Position numbers and translations under genes: made by a program
Assembly (NCBI GenBank): GCA_016217595.1
Contig: JACRHS010000011.1
Coordinates: 1-64,000, forward strand
DNA from: Opitutia bacterium
GTDB lineage: Bacteria; Verrucomicrobiota; Verrucomicrobiia; Opitutales; Opitutaceae
Reading direction: 5' to 3'
DNA: 64,000 nucleotides
Notes under the pieces: model-generated
The model's input: the letters and a program-made list of their open reading frames with translations, nothing else
What the model was told of the DNA's origin: nothing
Database searches by the model: none
In this document: positions 23,301 through 33,100 of the stretch, in pieces
Numbering within the stretch: position 1 is the first letter of the stretch
How the letters are laid out: each line of letters starts with the position of its first letter

Positions 23301-23444
23301 ATGGCGCCGGGCTCGCCCGCCAAGATCGCCGTCACCCCGGGTTCCACCCTGAAAGCCGGCGAACGCTTCGATTACATGGACCTCTCACCCGGCGACGCCC
23401 TCCGCATCTCCCTGCCCGCGATCTGGACCACCCCCGCCCGATAA
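20352..23444 (+). CDS. exported heparinase II/III-family polysaccharide lyase-like protein
   Basis: A 1030-residue protein with a signal peptide (residues 1-21, 'FLFLATVACASAIAAED'). The N-terminal half is an alpha/alpha-toroid typical of alginate/heparin lyases: it includes 'FTGCPVCGSRTNLSPGV', 'YLAGQFNSWMSEEWTTVALP' and 'GQYYETSPLYALHATHLYVA' (Tyr/His candidates). The heparinase II/III beta-sandwich begins near residue 530 ('GSTHVHVGWASSTVSHALV', with 'HVHVG' likely at the active site). It should depolymerise a uronic-acid-containing polysaccharide by beta-elimination in the periplasm or outside. Being next to the amidohydrolases and ROK regulator suggests a uronate catabolism locus. The exact substrate is unknown. 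Confidence 0.88.
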   Translation: MKNALRFLFLATVACASAIAAEDNRPRPLPLSEIVVRGNTRHPCVALTAEDVAAARDLARTSDWVRRCSEQIEKNAAPWLAHDDAYWLRFLPKADAIFSLGFTGCPVCGSRTNLSPGVGVRMFCDWEHPGQVRCEKGHWLPDAEHPDTGAGYTGKDGRKFYLAGQFNSWMSEEWTTVALPALAQAYLFTGDEKYAERGLLFLDALASIYKESTTGAYDYPEAVNTGRLSRPQYQVARALMPLGESYDAFYASPAALRPSLRPGCNRRANIETNLLLDGAYYCYRDSWSGALHNGHADYLRGALAVGCLLDIPEFIDAAVNGPYSINAMLANNLDRDGQYYETSPLYALHATHLYVAFATPLHNLRNREYPQGLNLFADPRLSAAMTLPDQQLRMVGRQPNFGDCSPEPGYLAPGTPIASRYDYQFAEHLLAAADTPAARAKYAAVLRVLAGNGTVDTLRATHAAGRWNRLLWQIKPLPQETGQLPASLQQRLSGSWVAGVKGLALLRAGDQAALLRFGPTLNHGDPDELAMLYYANGYELSYDIGYGLGSTHVHVGWASSTVSHALVTVDQQNQSYSRGNGGSLLAFAALPSAQFVSAETPLSYGTTDVKVYRRALALTSAGYLADCFRVEGGKQHDYGFGSLGRALESFGTGPLAAKPGSLHPDYAWGEKIGGDGDIIGYPNRPSWKAPGEGYGFFFDVRRAPVTAGTWGGLWRISDYRHPASSAEAHPTTLRMHLVGDASEPIFAAAPGLYPHFPPASYVLARRQGKDLRSTFLAVYEPAKNGQPAAPRLQGVERAGDYATLVRRVDGAVDVILFGPGAAETPYGRIEFTGDFAFLTGDGKTLARAESLGAERLSVAGRSLLQGRGVVQARIVKIDAAARAVEVDADLPDAATGQTAIFSNPAWTRTSGYQIARAHGRRLELEASTLSLGAGRVQRQTGETAFESDIPHEYAKTVERSTATRFFDGKELLGRSGGSARLTSMAPGSPAKIAVTPGSTLKAGERFDYMDLSPGDALRISLPAIWTTPAR

Positions 23445-23591
23445 GCGCGGCCCGGCGGTCGTCCGCCGAGAGCAGGTCATAATGGTACCCGGGGCTCCGA
23501 CACCCCGGGCATAAGGTTTTCTTCAGCCATCCCCGACGGCTCGCGGACAAGCCGTCTCTGGTCATTGGTTTGGCGAACCTCAAAACCCTCC

Positions 23592-26054
<2,463 letters not shown>

Positions 26055-26085
26055 GAGCAGCTCTCTCCACCGAGAATTTGCAGCC

Positions 26086-26146
26086 GAGGTGCGCAGCGCG
26101 CCGAGGTGACGAGGCCGTGCGCCAGACGGCCGTCACCTTGCACCTC
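26086..26146. repeat. long imperfect inverted repeat after hppA
   Basis: GAGGTGC (26086-26092) pairs with GCACCTC (26140-26146), GGTGACG (26105-26111) with CGTCACC (26131-26137), and GGCCGT (26113-26118) with ACGGCC (26126-26131). It would fold into a nested hairpin between hppA and the convergent small gene. There is no T-run, so it looks more like a palindromic repeat element than a simple terminator. Confidence 0.45.
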
Positions 26147-26197
26147 CTTACCTCTGAGCACTACTCACGGCAGAGGCTAACCCCTCGCCCCACCCGC

Positions 26198-26491
26198 CTA
26201 TTTTTTCCGCTGCATAATAAGGAAGGCCGCACCAACACCGCCCGTCGCTCCAATTAGGAGCAGCTGCGCATTCATGATCATATGAAACGCGCTCATCACC
26301 TTCTTTGTTTCTGTCGCGGACGTCGCTGCGCGCGCTTCAGCAAGCAAAGCCGGCGAAGGGAATCTGTGCAGATCGTCTCCGGACAAATTACCCACTCGTA
26401 CCGCCATCTCTTGCCCGATATTGGTCAAATATGCGCCGGCAATCACTGCCGCCGACACTAGCAACACTCCGATCAGATGGGGTTTCTTCAT
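26198..26491 (-). CDS. small two-helix membrane protein, unknown function
   Basis: A 97-residue protein that I do not recognise. It has an N-terminal hydrophobic segment at residues 7-24 (IGVLLVSAAVIAGAYL), a polar middle of about 45 residues, and a second helix near residues 72-92 (AQLLLIGATGGVGAAFLIM) ending in a basic RKK tail. Codon use is less GC-biased than in neighbouring genes. It points towards hppA (convergent) and lies 229 nt downstream of the cysK operon on the same strand. The orderly hydrophobic pattern makes it a likely real gene, but this is not proven. Confidence 0.55.
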   Translation of the reverse strand: MKKPHLIGVLLVSAAVIAGAYLTNIGQEMAVRVGNLSGDDLHRFPSPALLAEARAATSATETKKVMSAFHMIMNAQLLLIGATGGVGAAFLIMQRKK

Positions 26492-26627
26492 GATGGGTTA
26501 ACGTTATTCACAAGGCTACTCTGCGTGTTCGGCACCCGCCAAGTGACTTTACCCAAGACGGATGCCATTCGGAAGGGCTGAATACAACCAACGAGCGGAA
26601 TACAGATTCGCAAGCGCGTTTCCTCAT

Positions 26628-26700
26628 GCTCGCGAAACGTCGTGGTTTTCCTTTCGCGAGCTGAGCGCGGTCGTGTTTGCCTCGATTGCAGCGGAGGCAA
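26628..26700 (-). terminator. hairpins downstream of cysK
   Basis: Two perfect inverted repeats lie between cysK and the next minus-strand gene: TTGCCTC/GAGGCAA (26677-26700, 7-bp arms) and GCTCGCGAAA/TTTCGCGAGC (26628-26661, 10-bp arms, 14-nt loop). They could end or process the sulfur-operon transcript. Neither is followed by a U-run, so Rho-independent termination is only a possibility. Confidence 0.4.
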
Positions 26701-26720
26701 GCTCGCAAGGCTGGCCCGAC

Positions 26721-27698
26721 TCAGCTGGCGGGGAGCAGGTCGTCGATGGAGTCGCTTTCGACGCTCAGGTCGTTGAAGAGCCAGGTCGAGAGGTAGCGTT
26801 CGCTGCACGAGGGCACTATCACCACGATCAGCTTGCCCTGGTTCTCGGGCCGCTTCGCCAGTTGCAACGCCGCCCACACCGCCGCGCCGGACGAGATGCC
26901 AATCGGTATGCCGTCGAGCTGGTTGACCTGCTTCGACACCGGACCGGAGTCGCTCTCTTTCACGCGGATCACTTCGTCGTAAATCTTCGTGTTGAGCACC
27001 GCGGGCACGAAGCCGGCGCCGATGCCTTGCAACTTGTGCGGGCCGGGTTGTCCGCCGGAAAGCACCGGCGAGGCGTCGGGCTCCACCGCCACGATCTTCA
27101 CCTCGGGTTTGTAGACTTTCAGCGTCTCGCCGATGCCGGTGATTGTACCGCCGGTGCCGATACCGGAGACGACGATGTCGACCTTGCCGTCGGTATCGCG
27201 CCAGATTTCCTCGGCGGTCGTGCGGCGGTGGACAGCGGGGTTGGACGGGTTGACGAACTGTTGGAGGATGACGCTGCCGGGGATTTTCGCGGCGAGCTCC
27301 TCGGCCTTGGCGATGGCGCCTTTCATGCCCTTCGGCCCTTCGGTCAACACGAGGCGCGCGCCGAGGACTTTGAGGAGCTTGCGGCGCTCGACGCTCATCG
27401 TCTCGGGCATCGTCAAAATGAGTTTCAGGCCTTTCGCGGCGGCGACGAAGGCGAGCGCGATGCCGGTGTTGCCGCTCGTGGGCTCGATGAGAACGGTGTC
27501 CTGGTTGATGTGGCCGGACTTCAGGGCGTCGTCGATCATGGCGAAACCGATGCGATCCTTCACGCTCGAGAGCGGGTTGAAAAATTCGAGTTTGAGCGCG
27601 ATGTCGGCGATGGCGCCGTGCGTCCGGGCGGTGCGGTTGAGGCGCACCAACGGGGTATTGCCGATCGTTTCGGTGATGTCGTTGTGAATTTTAGCCAT
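26721..27698 (-). CDS. cysK: cysteine synthase (O-acetylserine sulfhydrylase)
   Basis: A 325-residue PLP enzyme converting O-acetylserine and sulfide to cysteine. K47 in '[11 protein letters not shown]' forms the Schiff base; '[19 protein letters not shown]' is the substrate-binding loop; '[15 protein letters not shown]' binds the PLP phosphate; '[15 protein letters not shown]' is the terminal motif. The protein is slightly longer than typical CysK (~310), with an acidic tail ('[16 protein letters not shown]'). It is the last gene of the Rrf2-ABC transporter-cysK unit, 45 nt after the permease, which points to use of the imported sulfur source for cysteine. Confidence 0.96.
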   Translation of the reverse strand: MAKIHNDITETIGNTPLVRLNRTARTHGAIADIALKLEFFNPLSSVKDRIGFAMIDDALKSGHINQDTVLIEPTSGNTGIALAFVAAAKGLKLILTMPETMSVERRKLLKVLGARLVLTEGPKGMKGAIAKAEELAAKIPGSVILQQFVNPSNPAVHRRTTAEEIWRDTDGKVDIVVSGIGTGGTITGIGETLKVYKPEVKIVAVEPDASPVLSGGQPGPHKLQGIGAGFVPAVLNTKIYDEVIRVKESDSGPVSKQVNQLDGIPIGISSGAAVWAALQLAKRPENQGKLIVVIVPSCSERYLSTWLFNDLSVESDSIDDLLPAS

Positions 27699-27743
27699 GG
27701 TGGTGAAAGATAAGTGGAATGGAGCGGGAAGCCAGAGCCGGCG

Positions 27744-28511
27744 CTAATTTCGCGCCGTGCCCCAACGCCGGTGCAGGTAGCGCTCCCAAGGGGAAAAGAG
27801 GACTTTGTCGGCCAGCAGGCCAATGCCGATAATCACGAGCATGATGGCGATGACCTGCTCCATGGCATTGAGTTCGCGACCGTAGTGCAGCAGGTGGCCG
27901 AGGCCGAAACCACTGAGAATCGTGACGTAGATTTCCGCCGCCATGAGCGAGCGCCACGCGAAAGCCCAGCCTTGCTTCATGCCGCTGACGACGAATGGCA
28001 GCGACGCCGGGAGCATCACGTGCAACCAGGTGTGCAGGCCCTTCGAGCCCATCGTGCGCGCGGCGCGGGAGAAGATCGGCGGGACATTGCGCACGCCGTT
28101 GTCGGTCGCGATGATCACCGACCAGAGCGTGCCCATCACGACGACGAAAAACATGGCCGACTCGGTCTGCCCAAACCAGAGCAGCGCCAGCGGCACCCAG
28201 CACACGCTCGGGAGCGTCTGGAGGCCGAGGGCGATGAGGCCGAGGGTATCGTTGAGCAGCTTGAAACGCGCAGTGAGCAGGCCGAGCGGCAACCCCAATG
28301 CGATGCCGAACGCGTAGCCGAGCAAGAGGCGTTTCATCGTCACCGCCGCGGCGCTGAGCAGCGTGCCATCGAGCAACGACGCCCAGAGATACTGCGCCAC
28401 TGAGTCGGGTGAGGGCACGAGCACCGGCGACCACAGCCGGGCGCGGCAGGCGGCCTCCCAGGCGGCGACCGCGACCACGAAAAACAAAATGGCGCCGAGG
28501 GAGCGTTTCAT
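27744..28511 (-). CDS. ABC transporter permease (SsuC/TauC/NrtB type)
   Basis: A 255-residue inner-membrane permease with about six helices. The BPD_transp_1 EAA loop is visible as 'AARTMGSKGLHTWLHVMLPASLPFVVSG' (split here for reading), and 'WRSLMAAEIYVTILSGFGLGHLL' is diagnostic of the sulfonate/taurine/nitrate group. ATG 28511 overlaps the ATPase stop by 4 nt (ATGA). With the ATPase and binding protein it forms a complete importer for an oxyanion or sulfonate; the genomic link to cysK favours a sulfur compound. Confidence 0.93.
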   Translation of the reverse strand: MKRSLGAILFFVVAVAAWEAACRARLWSPVLVPSPDSVAQYLWASLLDGTLLSAAAVTMKRLLLGYAFGIALGLPLGLLTARFKLLNDTLGLIALGLQTLPSVCWVPLALLWFGQTESAMFFVVVMGTLWSVIIATDNGVRNVPPIFSRAARTMGSKGLHTWLHVMLPASLPFVVSGMKQGWAFAWRSLMAAEIYVTILSGFGLGHLLHYGRELNAMEQVIAIMLVIIGIGLLADKVLFSPWERYLHRRWGTARN

Positions 28512-29320
28512 TCGGCCACCTCCTGGGCAGCGGTTGCGTCGTGCGATTTCAGGGCGCGCATGATCTCGGTGGCGTGGGTCGCCAGGCTCACGCTGTTGAT
28601 GTCGCGCGGCCGGGGCAGATCGACGGTGAACTGCTCGCGGATGCGCCCGGGATTCGGTGAAAACAACAACACACGGTCGCCGAGGCACGCGGCTTCGCGG
28701 ACGTTGTGCGTGACGAAGACGATGGTCTTGCGTCGCTCGGCCCAGATGCGTTGCAAGTCGCCGTAGAGTTGCTCGCGGCTCAACGCATCGAGCGCGGCGA
28801 AAGGCTCGTCCATCAGCAGCACGCGCGGGTTGGGCGCGAGGGCGCGCGCCAGCGTGACGCGTTGTTTCATGCCGCCGGAGAGCTCGTGAATGTACGCCTT
28901 GGCGAATTTCTCCAGGCCGACGAGCTGCAGGTAAAACCGCGCCACCTCCAAACGCTCGGCGGGCGTCAGACCCGGCTTGAGTTTCAACCCGAAGAGCACG
29001 TTGTCGAGGACGTCGAGCCACGGGAACAATGCCGGTTCCTGAAACATCACCATGCGGTCGCGCCCGGGGCCGGTGATCGGCTGGCCGTCGGTCAACACCG
29101 TGCCGGAGTCGGCCTCCTCGAAGCCCGCGATGATATTGAGCAAGGTCGATTTGCCGCACCCGCTGGGGCCGACGAGGCAGACGAACTCGCCCTCGCCCAC
29201 GTCGAGCGACACGTCGCCGAGCGCCTGCGTCACGCGCGCGCCCGAGCGAAAACGCTTGGAGACGTTGCGGACCGAGAGCTTGGAGGGCGTCTCGTTGCGG
29301 AGCTCGCTTTGCAGGGTCAT
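28508..29320 (-). CDS. ABC transporter ATP-binding protein (SsuB/TauB/NrtD type)
   Basis: A 270-residue ATPase with Walker A 'GPSGCGKSTLL', Q-loop 'MVMFQEPALFPWLDVLDNV', signature LSGGMKQRVTLARAL, Walker B 'VLLMDEPFAALD' and H-loop 'VFVTHNVREA'. It energises the neighbouring permease. Its ATG overlaps the stop of the binding-protein gene by 4 nt, and its own stop overlaps the permease start, so the three components are translated in a coupled fashion. Confidence 0.95.
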   Translation of the reverse strand: MTLQSELRNETPSKLSVRNVSKRFRSGARVTQALGDVSLDVGEGEFVCLVGPSGCGKSTLLNIIAGFEEADSGTVLTDGQPITGPGRDRMVMFQEPALFPWLDVLDNVLFGLKLKPGLTPAERLEVARFYLQLVGLEKFAKAYIHELSGGMKQRVTLARALAPNPRVLLMDEPFAALDALSREQLYGDLQRIWAERRKTIVFVTHNVREAACLGDRVLLFSPNPGRIREQFTVDLPRPRDINSVSLATHATEIMRALKSHDATAAQEVAE

Positions 29321-30288
29321 GGCCGGCGGCTGAACAGACGGTCGAGGGGGATCGCGTCGCGCAGGAAGCCGACGCTCTGCGCGTCGCCGACCAGCGCTTC
29401 GAATTGTTTCTGCGTCACCTGCCCGGTGAAGCGCAGACGTGTCCAGGCCTTGGCGACGAGCGCGGCGGAGATTTCACGCTTCACCTCGGCGCTGAGGCCG
29501 GCGCGGACGGTCTCGCGCGCCTCGGCGGCATGCGTGCCGAGCCACGCGGTAAGCTCGGCGTGCGCGGCGACAAACTTGGCGGCCAACGCCGGGCGCGTTT
29601 TCAGAAGTTTGACGCTCGCGACGAGCACGGTCGTAACCGCGTCGGCCTGCTCGAGGAAAACTTTGCCGCCGGCATCAAGTTCGAGCCGGGCGACCCACGG
29701 CTCGACAGTCCACACCGCGTCGATTTTGCCCTGCTGGAAAAGCGTAAGCTGGTCGGGATTCGCGGTCGGGATCACCTGCACTTCGCCGCCAGTGAGCGTG
29801 ATTTTAAAGCCTTGTTTTTTCAGCCACGCGCGGGCGGCGACGTCCTGGGTGTTGCCCAGCTGCGGCGTGGCGATGCGCCGGCCCTTGAAGTCGGCCGGCT
29901 GGGCCAGCGTGCCTTTGGCCGACACGACCAGCGCCGCGCCGCCCTCGGCCGCGCCGGCGAGCACACGAATCTCGTCGCCGCGCGAGCGGATGTAGGCGTT
30001 GAGCGAAGGATTCGGGCCGACGTAGGTGAGATCGATCGTGCCGGCGAAGATCGCCTCCATCGCGCTCGGCCCGGCGTTGAACGGAAACCACTGGATCGTG
30101 ACATCCGGCCCCAGCCGTTGCTCGAACCAACCCCGGCCCTCGCGGGTGGTGTGCGCCCCGATCACGCCCTGCGCGTGGGTGACGTTGGGAAAATAGCCGA
30201 CGCGCAGCGTGATTTTCTCGGCGCGGGCCGGAACGAGTGCGACCCAGGCCAGCAACAGGCAATGCAACTGACAACGCGCCGGTTTCAT
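29317..30288 (-). CDS. ABC transporter periplasmic substrate-binding protein (SsuA/TauA/NMT1-like)
   Basis: A 323-residue binding protein with a signal peptide (residues 1-23, 'LLLAWVALVPARAEK'). 'ITLRVGYFPNVTHAQGVIG', 'FPFNAGPSAMEAIFAGTIDL', 'TYVGPNPSLNAYIRS' and 'FKGRRIATPQLGNTQDVAAR' are typical of aliphatic sulfonate/taurine/sulfonate-ester binding proteins. ATG 30288 is chosen because it starts the signal peptide and overlaps the regulator's stop (ATGA). The ligand is not known from sequence; sulfonate or another organosulfur compound is favoured by cysK. Confidence 0.93.
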   Translation of the reverse strand: MKPARCQLHCLLLAWVALVPARAEKITLRVGYFPNVTHAQGVIGAHTTREGRGWFEQRLGPDVTIQWFPFNAGPSAMEAIFAGTIDLTYVGPNPSLNAYIRSRGDEIRVLAGAAEGGAALVVSAKGTLAQPADFKGRRIATPQLGNTQDVAARAWLKKQGFKITLTGGEVQVIPTANPDQLTLFQQGKIDAVWTVEPWVARLELDAGGKVFLEQADAVTTVLVASVKLLKTRPALAAKFVAAHAELTAWLGTHAAEARETVRAGLSAEVKREISAALVAKAWTRLRFTGQVTQKQFEALVGDAQSVGFLRDAIPLDRLFSRRP

Positions 30289-30845
30289 ATCGTATAGTCT
30301 CCGAGCAGTTGATGGCCGAGCCCGTCGCCGGTCAGCGCTTTCGCGCCGCGCTTGGGCCGGGCCAGCTCGTGGGCCGGCGGCGTGCTGAACGGCAGGGGCA
30401 GGCCGTCGCGGAGCATCTTTCGCGTCGTCACCTCGACGACATCGGCCAGCGTGTAACGGTCGAGGATGCCGCTGATGGCGTTGCGCACATCGAGCATCAC
30501 CATGCGCAAGCCGCAGTGCGATTCGTCGGGGCACGAGCAGCGGGTGTACGCCGTCTGCGACACGCAACCGATGGGCGCGAGCGGGCCGTCGATCAACCGG
30601 ATCACCTGGCCGATGACGATCTGCTTGGCGGGTTGCGCGAGCCGGTAACCGCCGTACTTGCCGCGCTCGCTCGCCACGTAACCGGCCTCGCGGAGCTGCT
30701 GCATGACCTGTTCGAGGAACTTGATGGGCAGCTTCGCGTTTTCCGCCAGCTCCGACACCCGCACGATCTTCCGGCCGACCATCGCGGCAATGCCGAGATC
30801 GATCAAGGCGCGGAGGGCGTATTCGCCTTTTTTGGAAAGCTTCAT
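30285..30845 (-). CDS. Rrf2-family transcriptional regulator with clustered cysteines
   Basis: A 186-residue regulator. 'MKLSKKGEYALRALIDLGIA' and 'LPIKFLEQVMQQLREAGYVA' form the Rrf2 winged helix, followed by the wing 'SERGKYGGYRLAQPA'. Four cysteines (C94, C103, C105, C111, pattern C-x8-C-x-C-x5-C) lie where IscR and NsrR carry Fe-S ligands, so it may sense Fe-S status, redox or a sulfur metabolite. A C-terminal tail of ~40 residues is extra. It is the first gene of the sulfur operon and overlaps the next start by 4 nt, suggesting autoregulation of transporter and cysK, as CymR-type regulators do. Confidence 0.92.
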   Translation of the reverse strand: MKLSKKGEYALRALIDLGIAAMVGRKIVRVSELAENAKLPIKFLEQVMQQLREAGYVASERGKYGGYRLAQPAKQIVIGQVIRLIDGPLAPIGCVSQTAYTRCSCPDESHCGLRMVMLDVRNAISGILDRYTLADVVEVTTRKMLRDGLPLPFSTPPAHELARPKRGAKALTGDGLGHQLLGDYTI

Positions 30846-30856
30846 CGGTTGGGGAA

Positions 30857-30872
30857 GGTAATCTACATTACC
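30857..30872 (-). promoter_or_regulatory. candidate operator of the Rrf2 regulator
   Basis: GGTAAT-CTAC-ATTACC is a perfect 6-4-6 inverted repeat lying 12 nt upstream of the Rrf2 start codon. It overlaps a second imperfect dyad just upstream (ATTACCCTAATCGGAAT, 30867-30883). Location and symmetry fit an autoregulatory site for a dimeric repressor; binding is not demonstrated. Confidence 0.45.
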
Positions 30873-31118
30873 CTAATCGGAATTAAGGCAACCACCTTCT
30901 CCGATACGATCCAACGGCAATTCTCGCCTACCAGCTGTGCTCGCTGAAAATGAGGCGGACGTTTAGCGCGGCGGCGAGCTCACCCTCAGGTAAGTTTACG
31001 GTTTAAGGCCCACCTAAGATAATATCGCGCAAAGGGACCTCGAAATTTCCTCCCCTTGCCTAAAGTGTCCCGCTGGCTATTTTACTTCATTCATTTATTC
31101 ATGTACTTGCAAAACTAG

Positions 31119-31147
31119 TTGAAATCTGCCTGTTCATATTGTGTACA
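31119..31147 (+). promoter_or_regulatory. candidate promoter for pduS-pduT
   Basis: TTGAAA (31119-31124) and TGTACA (31142-31147) are separated by 17 nt and lie 67 nt before the pduS ATG. TACATT at 31144-31149 is an alternative -10 with longer spacing. Confidence 0.3.
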
Positions 31148-31214
31148 TTCATGACGCAAAGCGGGCATCTTTCGAGCTGTCCTGTCCCTCATCCCCCTCT
31201 ATACCCGACGCCCA

Positions 31215-32534
31215 ATGACCTTGGTTGAACACGTAAAACTCGCTGGCGTCGTAGGCGCCGGCGGCGGCGGTTTCCCCACCCACGTGAAGTTGGCTGCGAA
31301 GGCCGACACCGTGATCGCCAACGGCGCGGAGTGCGAACCGCTGCTCCACAAAGACGGCGCCGTGATGGAACACCGCGCGGCCGAGCTCGTCCGCGGCATG
31401 CAGCTCGCCATGGAGGCGGTCGGCGCGAAAGACGGCGTGATTGGCATCAAGGCCAAGAACAAGCACGCAGTGGCCGCCGTCACCCAGGCCTGCGCCGGCA
31501 CCGCGGTGCGCGTCCATCTCCTCGGCGATTACTATCCGGCGGGCGACGAATACGATCTCGTGTACGAAGTCACCGGCCGGCTGATTCCGCCGGCGGGAAT
31601 CCCGATCAACGTCGGTGTCGTTGTGGGCAACGTGGAGACCTTCGCCAACGTGGCCGCGGCCGCCACCGGGCGTCCGGTCACACACAAAACCATCACCATC
31701 GCCGGCGCTGTCGCCACACCCGCGACCCTCGTCGTGCCGATCGGCACCTCATTTCGCGACTGCATCGCAGCCGCAGGCGGAGCGACCGTGGCCGATCCCG
31801 TGCTCTGCCTCGGCGGTATGATGATGGGCGAGACGACCGACAATCTCGACACACCGATCACCAAGACCTCCACCGGTGCCATCGTGCTGTCGCGCGAGCA
31901 CCACGTCGTCGCCCGCAAGCTCAAGCCCGCCAAGGCGCAGGCCGCCATCGGCAAATCCGCCTGTGACCAATGCCGGTACTGCACCGAGTACTGCCCGCGT
32001 TTCCTGCTCGGTTACCAGGTAGAGCCGCATCAGGTGATGCGCAGCCTCGCGTTCACCGCCACGGGCGCGGCGCATTGGAACCAATGGGCAGCGCTCTGCT
32101 GCTCGTGTGGCCTGTGCACGCTTTACGCCTGCCCGGAGGAACTCTTCCCGAAGGAGGCTTGCGACAACTCCAAGGCCCAGATGCGCGCCGCCAACGTCAA
32201 GTGGACCGGCCCGGCGACGGTGAAACCGCACCCGATGCGCGACGGCCGCCGCGTGCCGATCAAATCGCTCCTGCGCAAACTTCAACTTCAAGACTACGAC
32301 CGCCCCGCGCCGCTGCGCCCGGCGCCGTTGCAACCGAGCCGCGTAACGCTGCGCCTGAAACAAAGCGCCGGCACGCCCGCCATCGCCGCCGTGAAAGCCG
32401 GCGACACCGTGACCGCCGGCCAGGTGGTCGCCGCGCCCGCCGCCAACGCCCTCGGCGCGTTGCTACATGCGCCGTTTGCCGCCCGCGTTGAAACCGTCAC
32501 CGACACCCACCTTGTCCTCCTCCGCACCGCATGA
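31215..32534 (+). CDS. pduS: PduS-like RnfC-domain flavo-Fe-S oxidoreductase
   Basis: A 439-residue protein related to RnfC/NuoF and to PduS, the cobalamin reductase of propanediol microcompartments. 'GVVGAGGGGFPTHVKLAAKA' is the flavin/NADH-binding glycine loop near the N-terminus; an SLBB-type segment covers ~170-230; two ferredoxin-like motifs follow, CDQCRYCTEYCP (C250, C253, C256, C260) and CCSCGLCTLYACP (C295, C298, C301, C306), each fit for a 4Fe-4S cluster. The C-terminus is a lipoyl/biotinyl-like beta segment. It overlaps pduT by 4 nt. It presumably moves electrons from NADH, but no B12-dependent enzyme is in the window. Confidence 0.9.
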   Translation: MTLVEHVKLAGVVGAGGGGFPTHVKLAAKADTVIANGAECEPLLHKDGAVMEHRAAELVRGMQLAMEAVGAKDGVIGIKAKNKHAVAAVTQACAGTAVRVHLLGDYYPAGDEYDLVYEVTGRLIPPAGIPINVGVVVGNVETFANVAAAATGRPVTHKTITIAGAVATPATLVVPIGTSFRDCIAAAGGATVADPVLCLGGMMMGETTDNLDTPITKTSTGAIVLSREHHVVARKLKPAKAQAAIGKSACDQCRYCTEYCPRFLLGYQVEPHQVMRSLAFTATGAAHWNQWAALCCSCGLCTLYACPEELFPKEACDNSKAQMRAANVKWTGPATVKPHPMRDGRRVPIKSLLRKLQLQDYDRPAPLRPAPLQPSRVTLRLKQSAGTPAIAAVKAGDTVTAGQVVAAPAANALGALLHAPFAARVETVTDTHLVLLRTA

Positions 32535-33082
32535 ATGAGAAATCCATCGGCCTGATCGAACTCTCCAGCATCGCCTCCGGCTTCCAGGTGGCCGACACGA
32601 TGCTCAAAGCCGGCGATGTCCGGCTGCTGCTTTCGCGCTCCATTTGCTCGGGCAAATACATGGTGCTGATCGGTGGCGATACCTCGTCCGTCGAAGCCGC
32701 CGTCGCCGCGGGCTCGCAAGCGGCCAACGGCTGCCTGATCGACAGCCTGGTGATTTCCTCGCTGCATCCCGACGTGTTCGCCGCGCTCGGCCGTTCGCAA
32801 CCGCCGCCGGTGTCGGGCGCGCTCGGCGTCATCGAATCGTTCAACGTCGCCACGCTGGTCAAAGCCGCCGATGCCGCGGTGAAATCCGCCAACGTGACGC
32901 TGATCGAAATCCGTCTCGCGATGGCGATGGGCGGAAAAGCCTTTTGTACGATGACGGGCGACGTCGCTTCGGTGGAAGCCGCCGTGATGGCCGGGCGGCG
33001 CCTGATCGCCGAGGCCGGCATGTTGGTCAACGCCGTGGTCATTCCGCGGCCGCACCCCGACGTTTATCGCGAGGTGATTTGA
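32531..33082 (+). CDS. pduT: tandem-BMC shell protein, PduT type
   Basis: A 183-residue trimer-forming shell protein with two BMC domains (about residues 4-88 and 96-180). The first opens 'SIGLIELSSIASGFQVADTM' and the second 'ALGVIESFNVATLVKAADAA'. The match to PduT is close: 'SRSICSGKYMVLIGGD' carries C39 at the place of the Cys that binds a 4Fe-4S cluster in the pore of the PduT trimer, and the end 'VVIPRPHPDVYREVI' parallels PduT. It would let electrons cross a microcompartment shell. No other shell genes or cargo enzymes are in the window, so this pair is a satellite locus. Confidence 0.92.
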   Translation: MNEKSIGLIELSSIASGFQVADTMLKAGDVRLLLSRSICSGKYMVLIGGDTSSVEAAVAAGSQAANGCLIDSLVISSLHPDVFAALGRSQPPPVSGALGVIESFNVATLVKAADAAVKSANVTLIEIRLAMAMGGKAFCTMTGDVASVEAAVMAGRRLIAEAGMLVNAVVIPRPHPDVYREVI

Positions 33083-33100
33083 AGCGCGTCGCGCCAGCCG

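Larger units (their letters stand above)
30846..31214. other. divergent intergenic region between the Rrf2 operon and pduS
   Basis: This gap of 369 nt holds the promoters of both divergent units. It is visibly AT-richer than the genes. Besides the palindrome at 30857-30872 and the candidate promoter at 31119-31147, listed separately, I see no open frame with protein character and no recognisable riboswitch; in particular no cobalamin-riboswitch B12 box. Confidence 0.5.

Noticed and set aside
30846..31214. Possible cobalamin riboswitch ahead of pduS
   Set aside because: No B12-box sequence or matching stem set is visible; the stretch fits a plain divergent promoter region.
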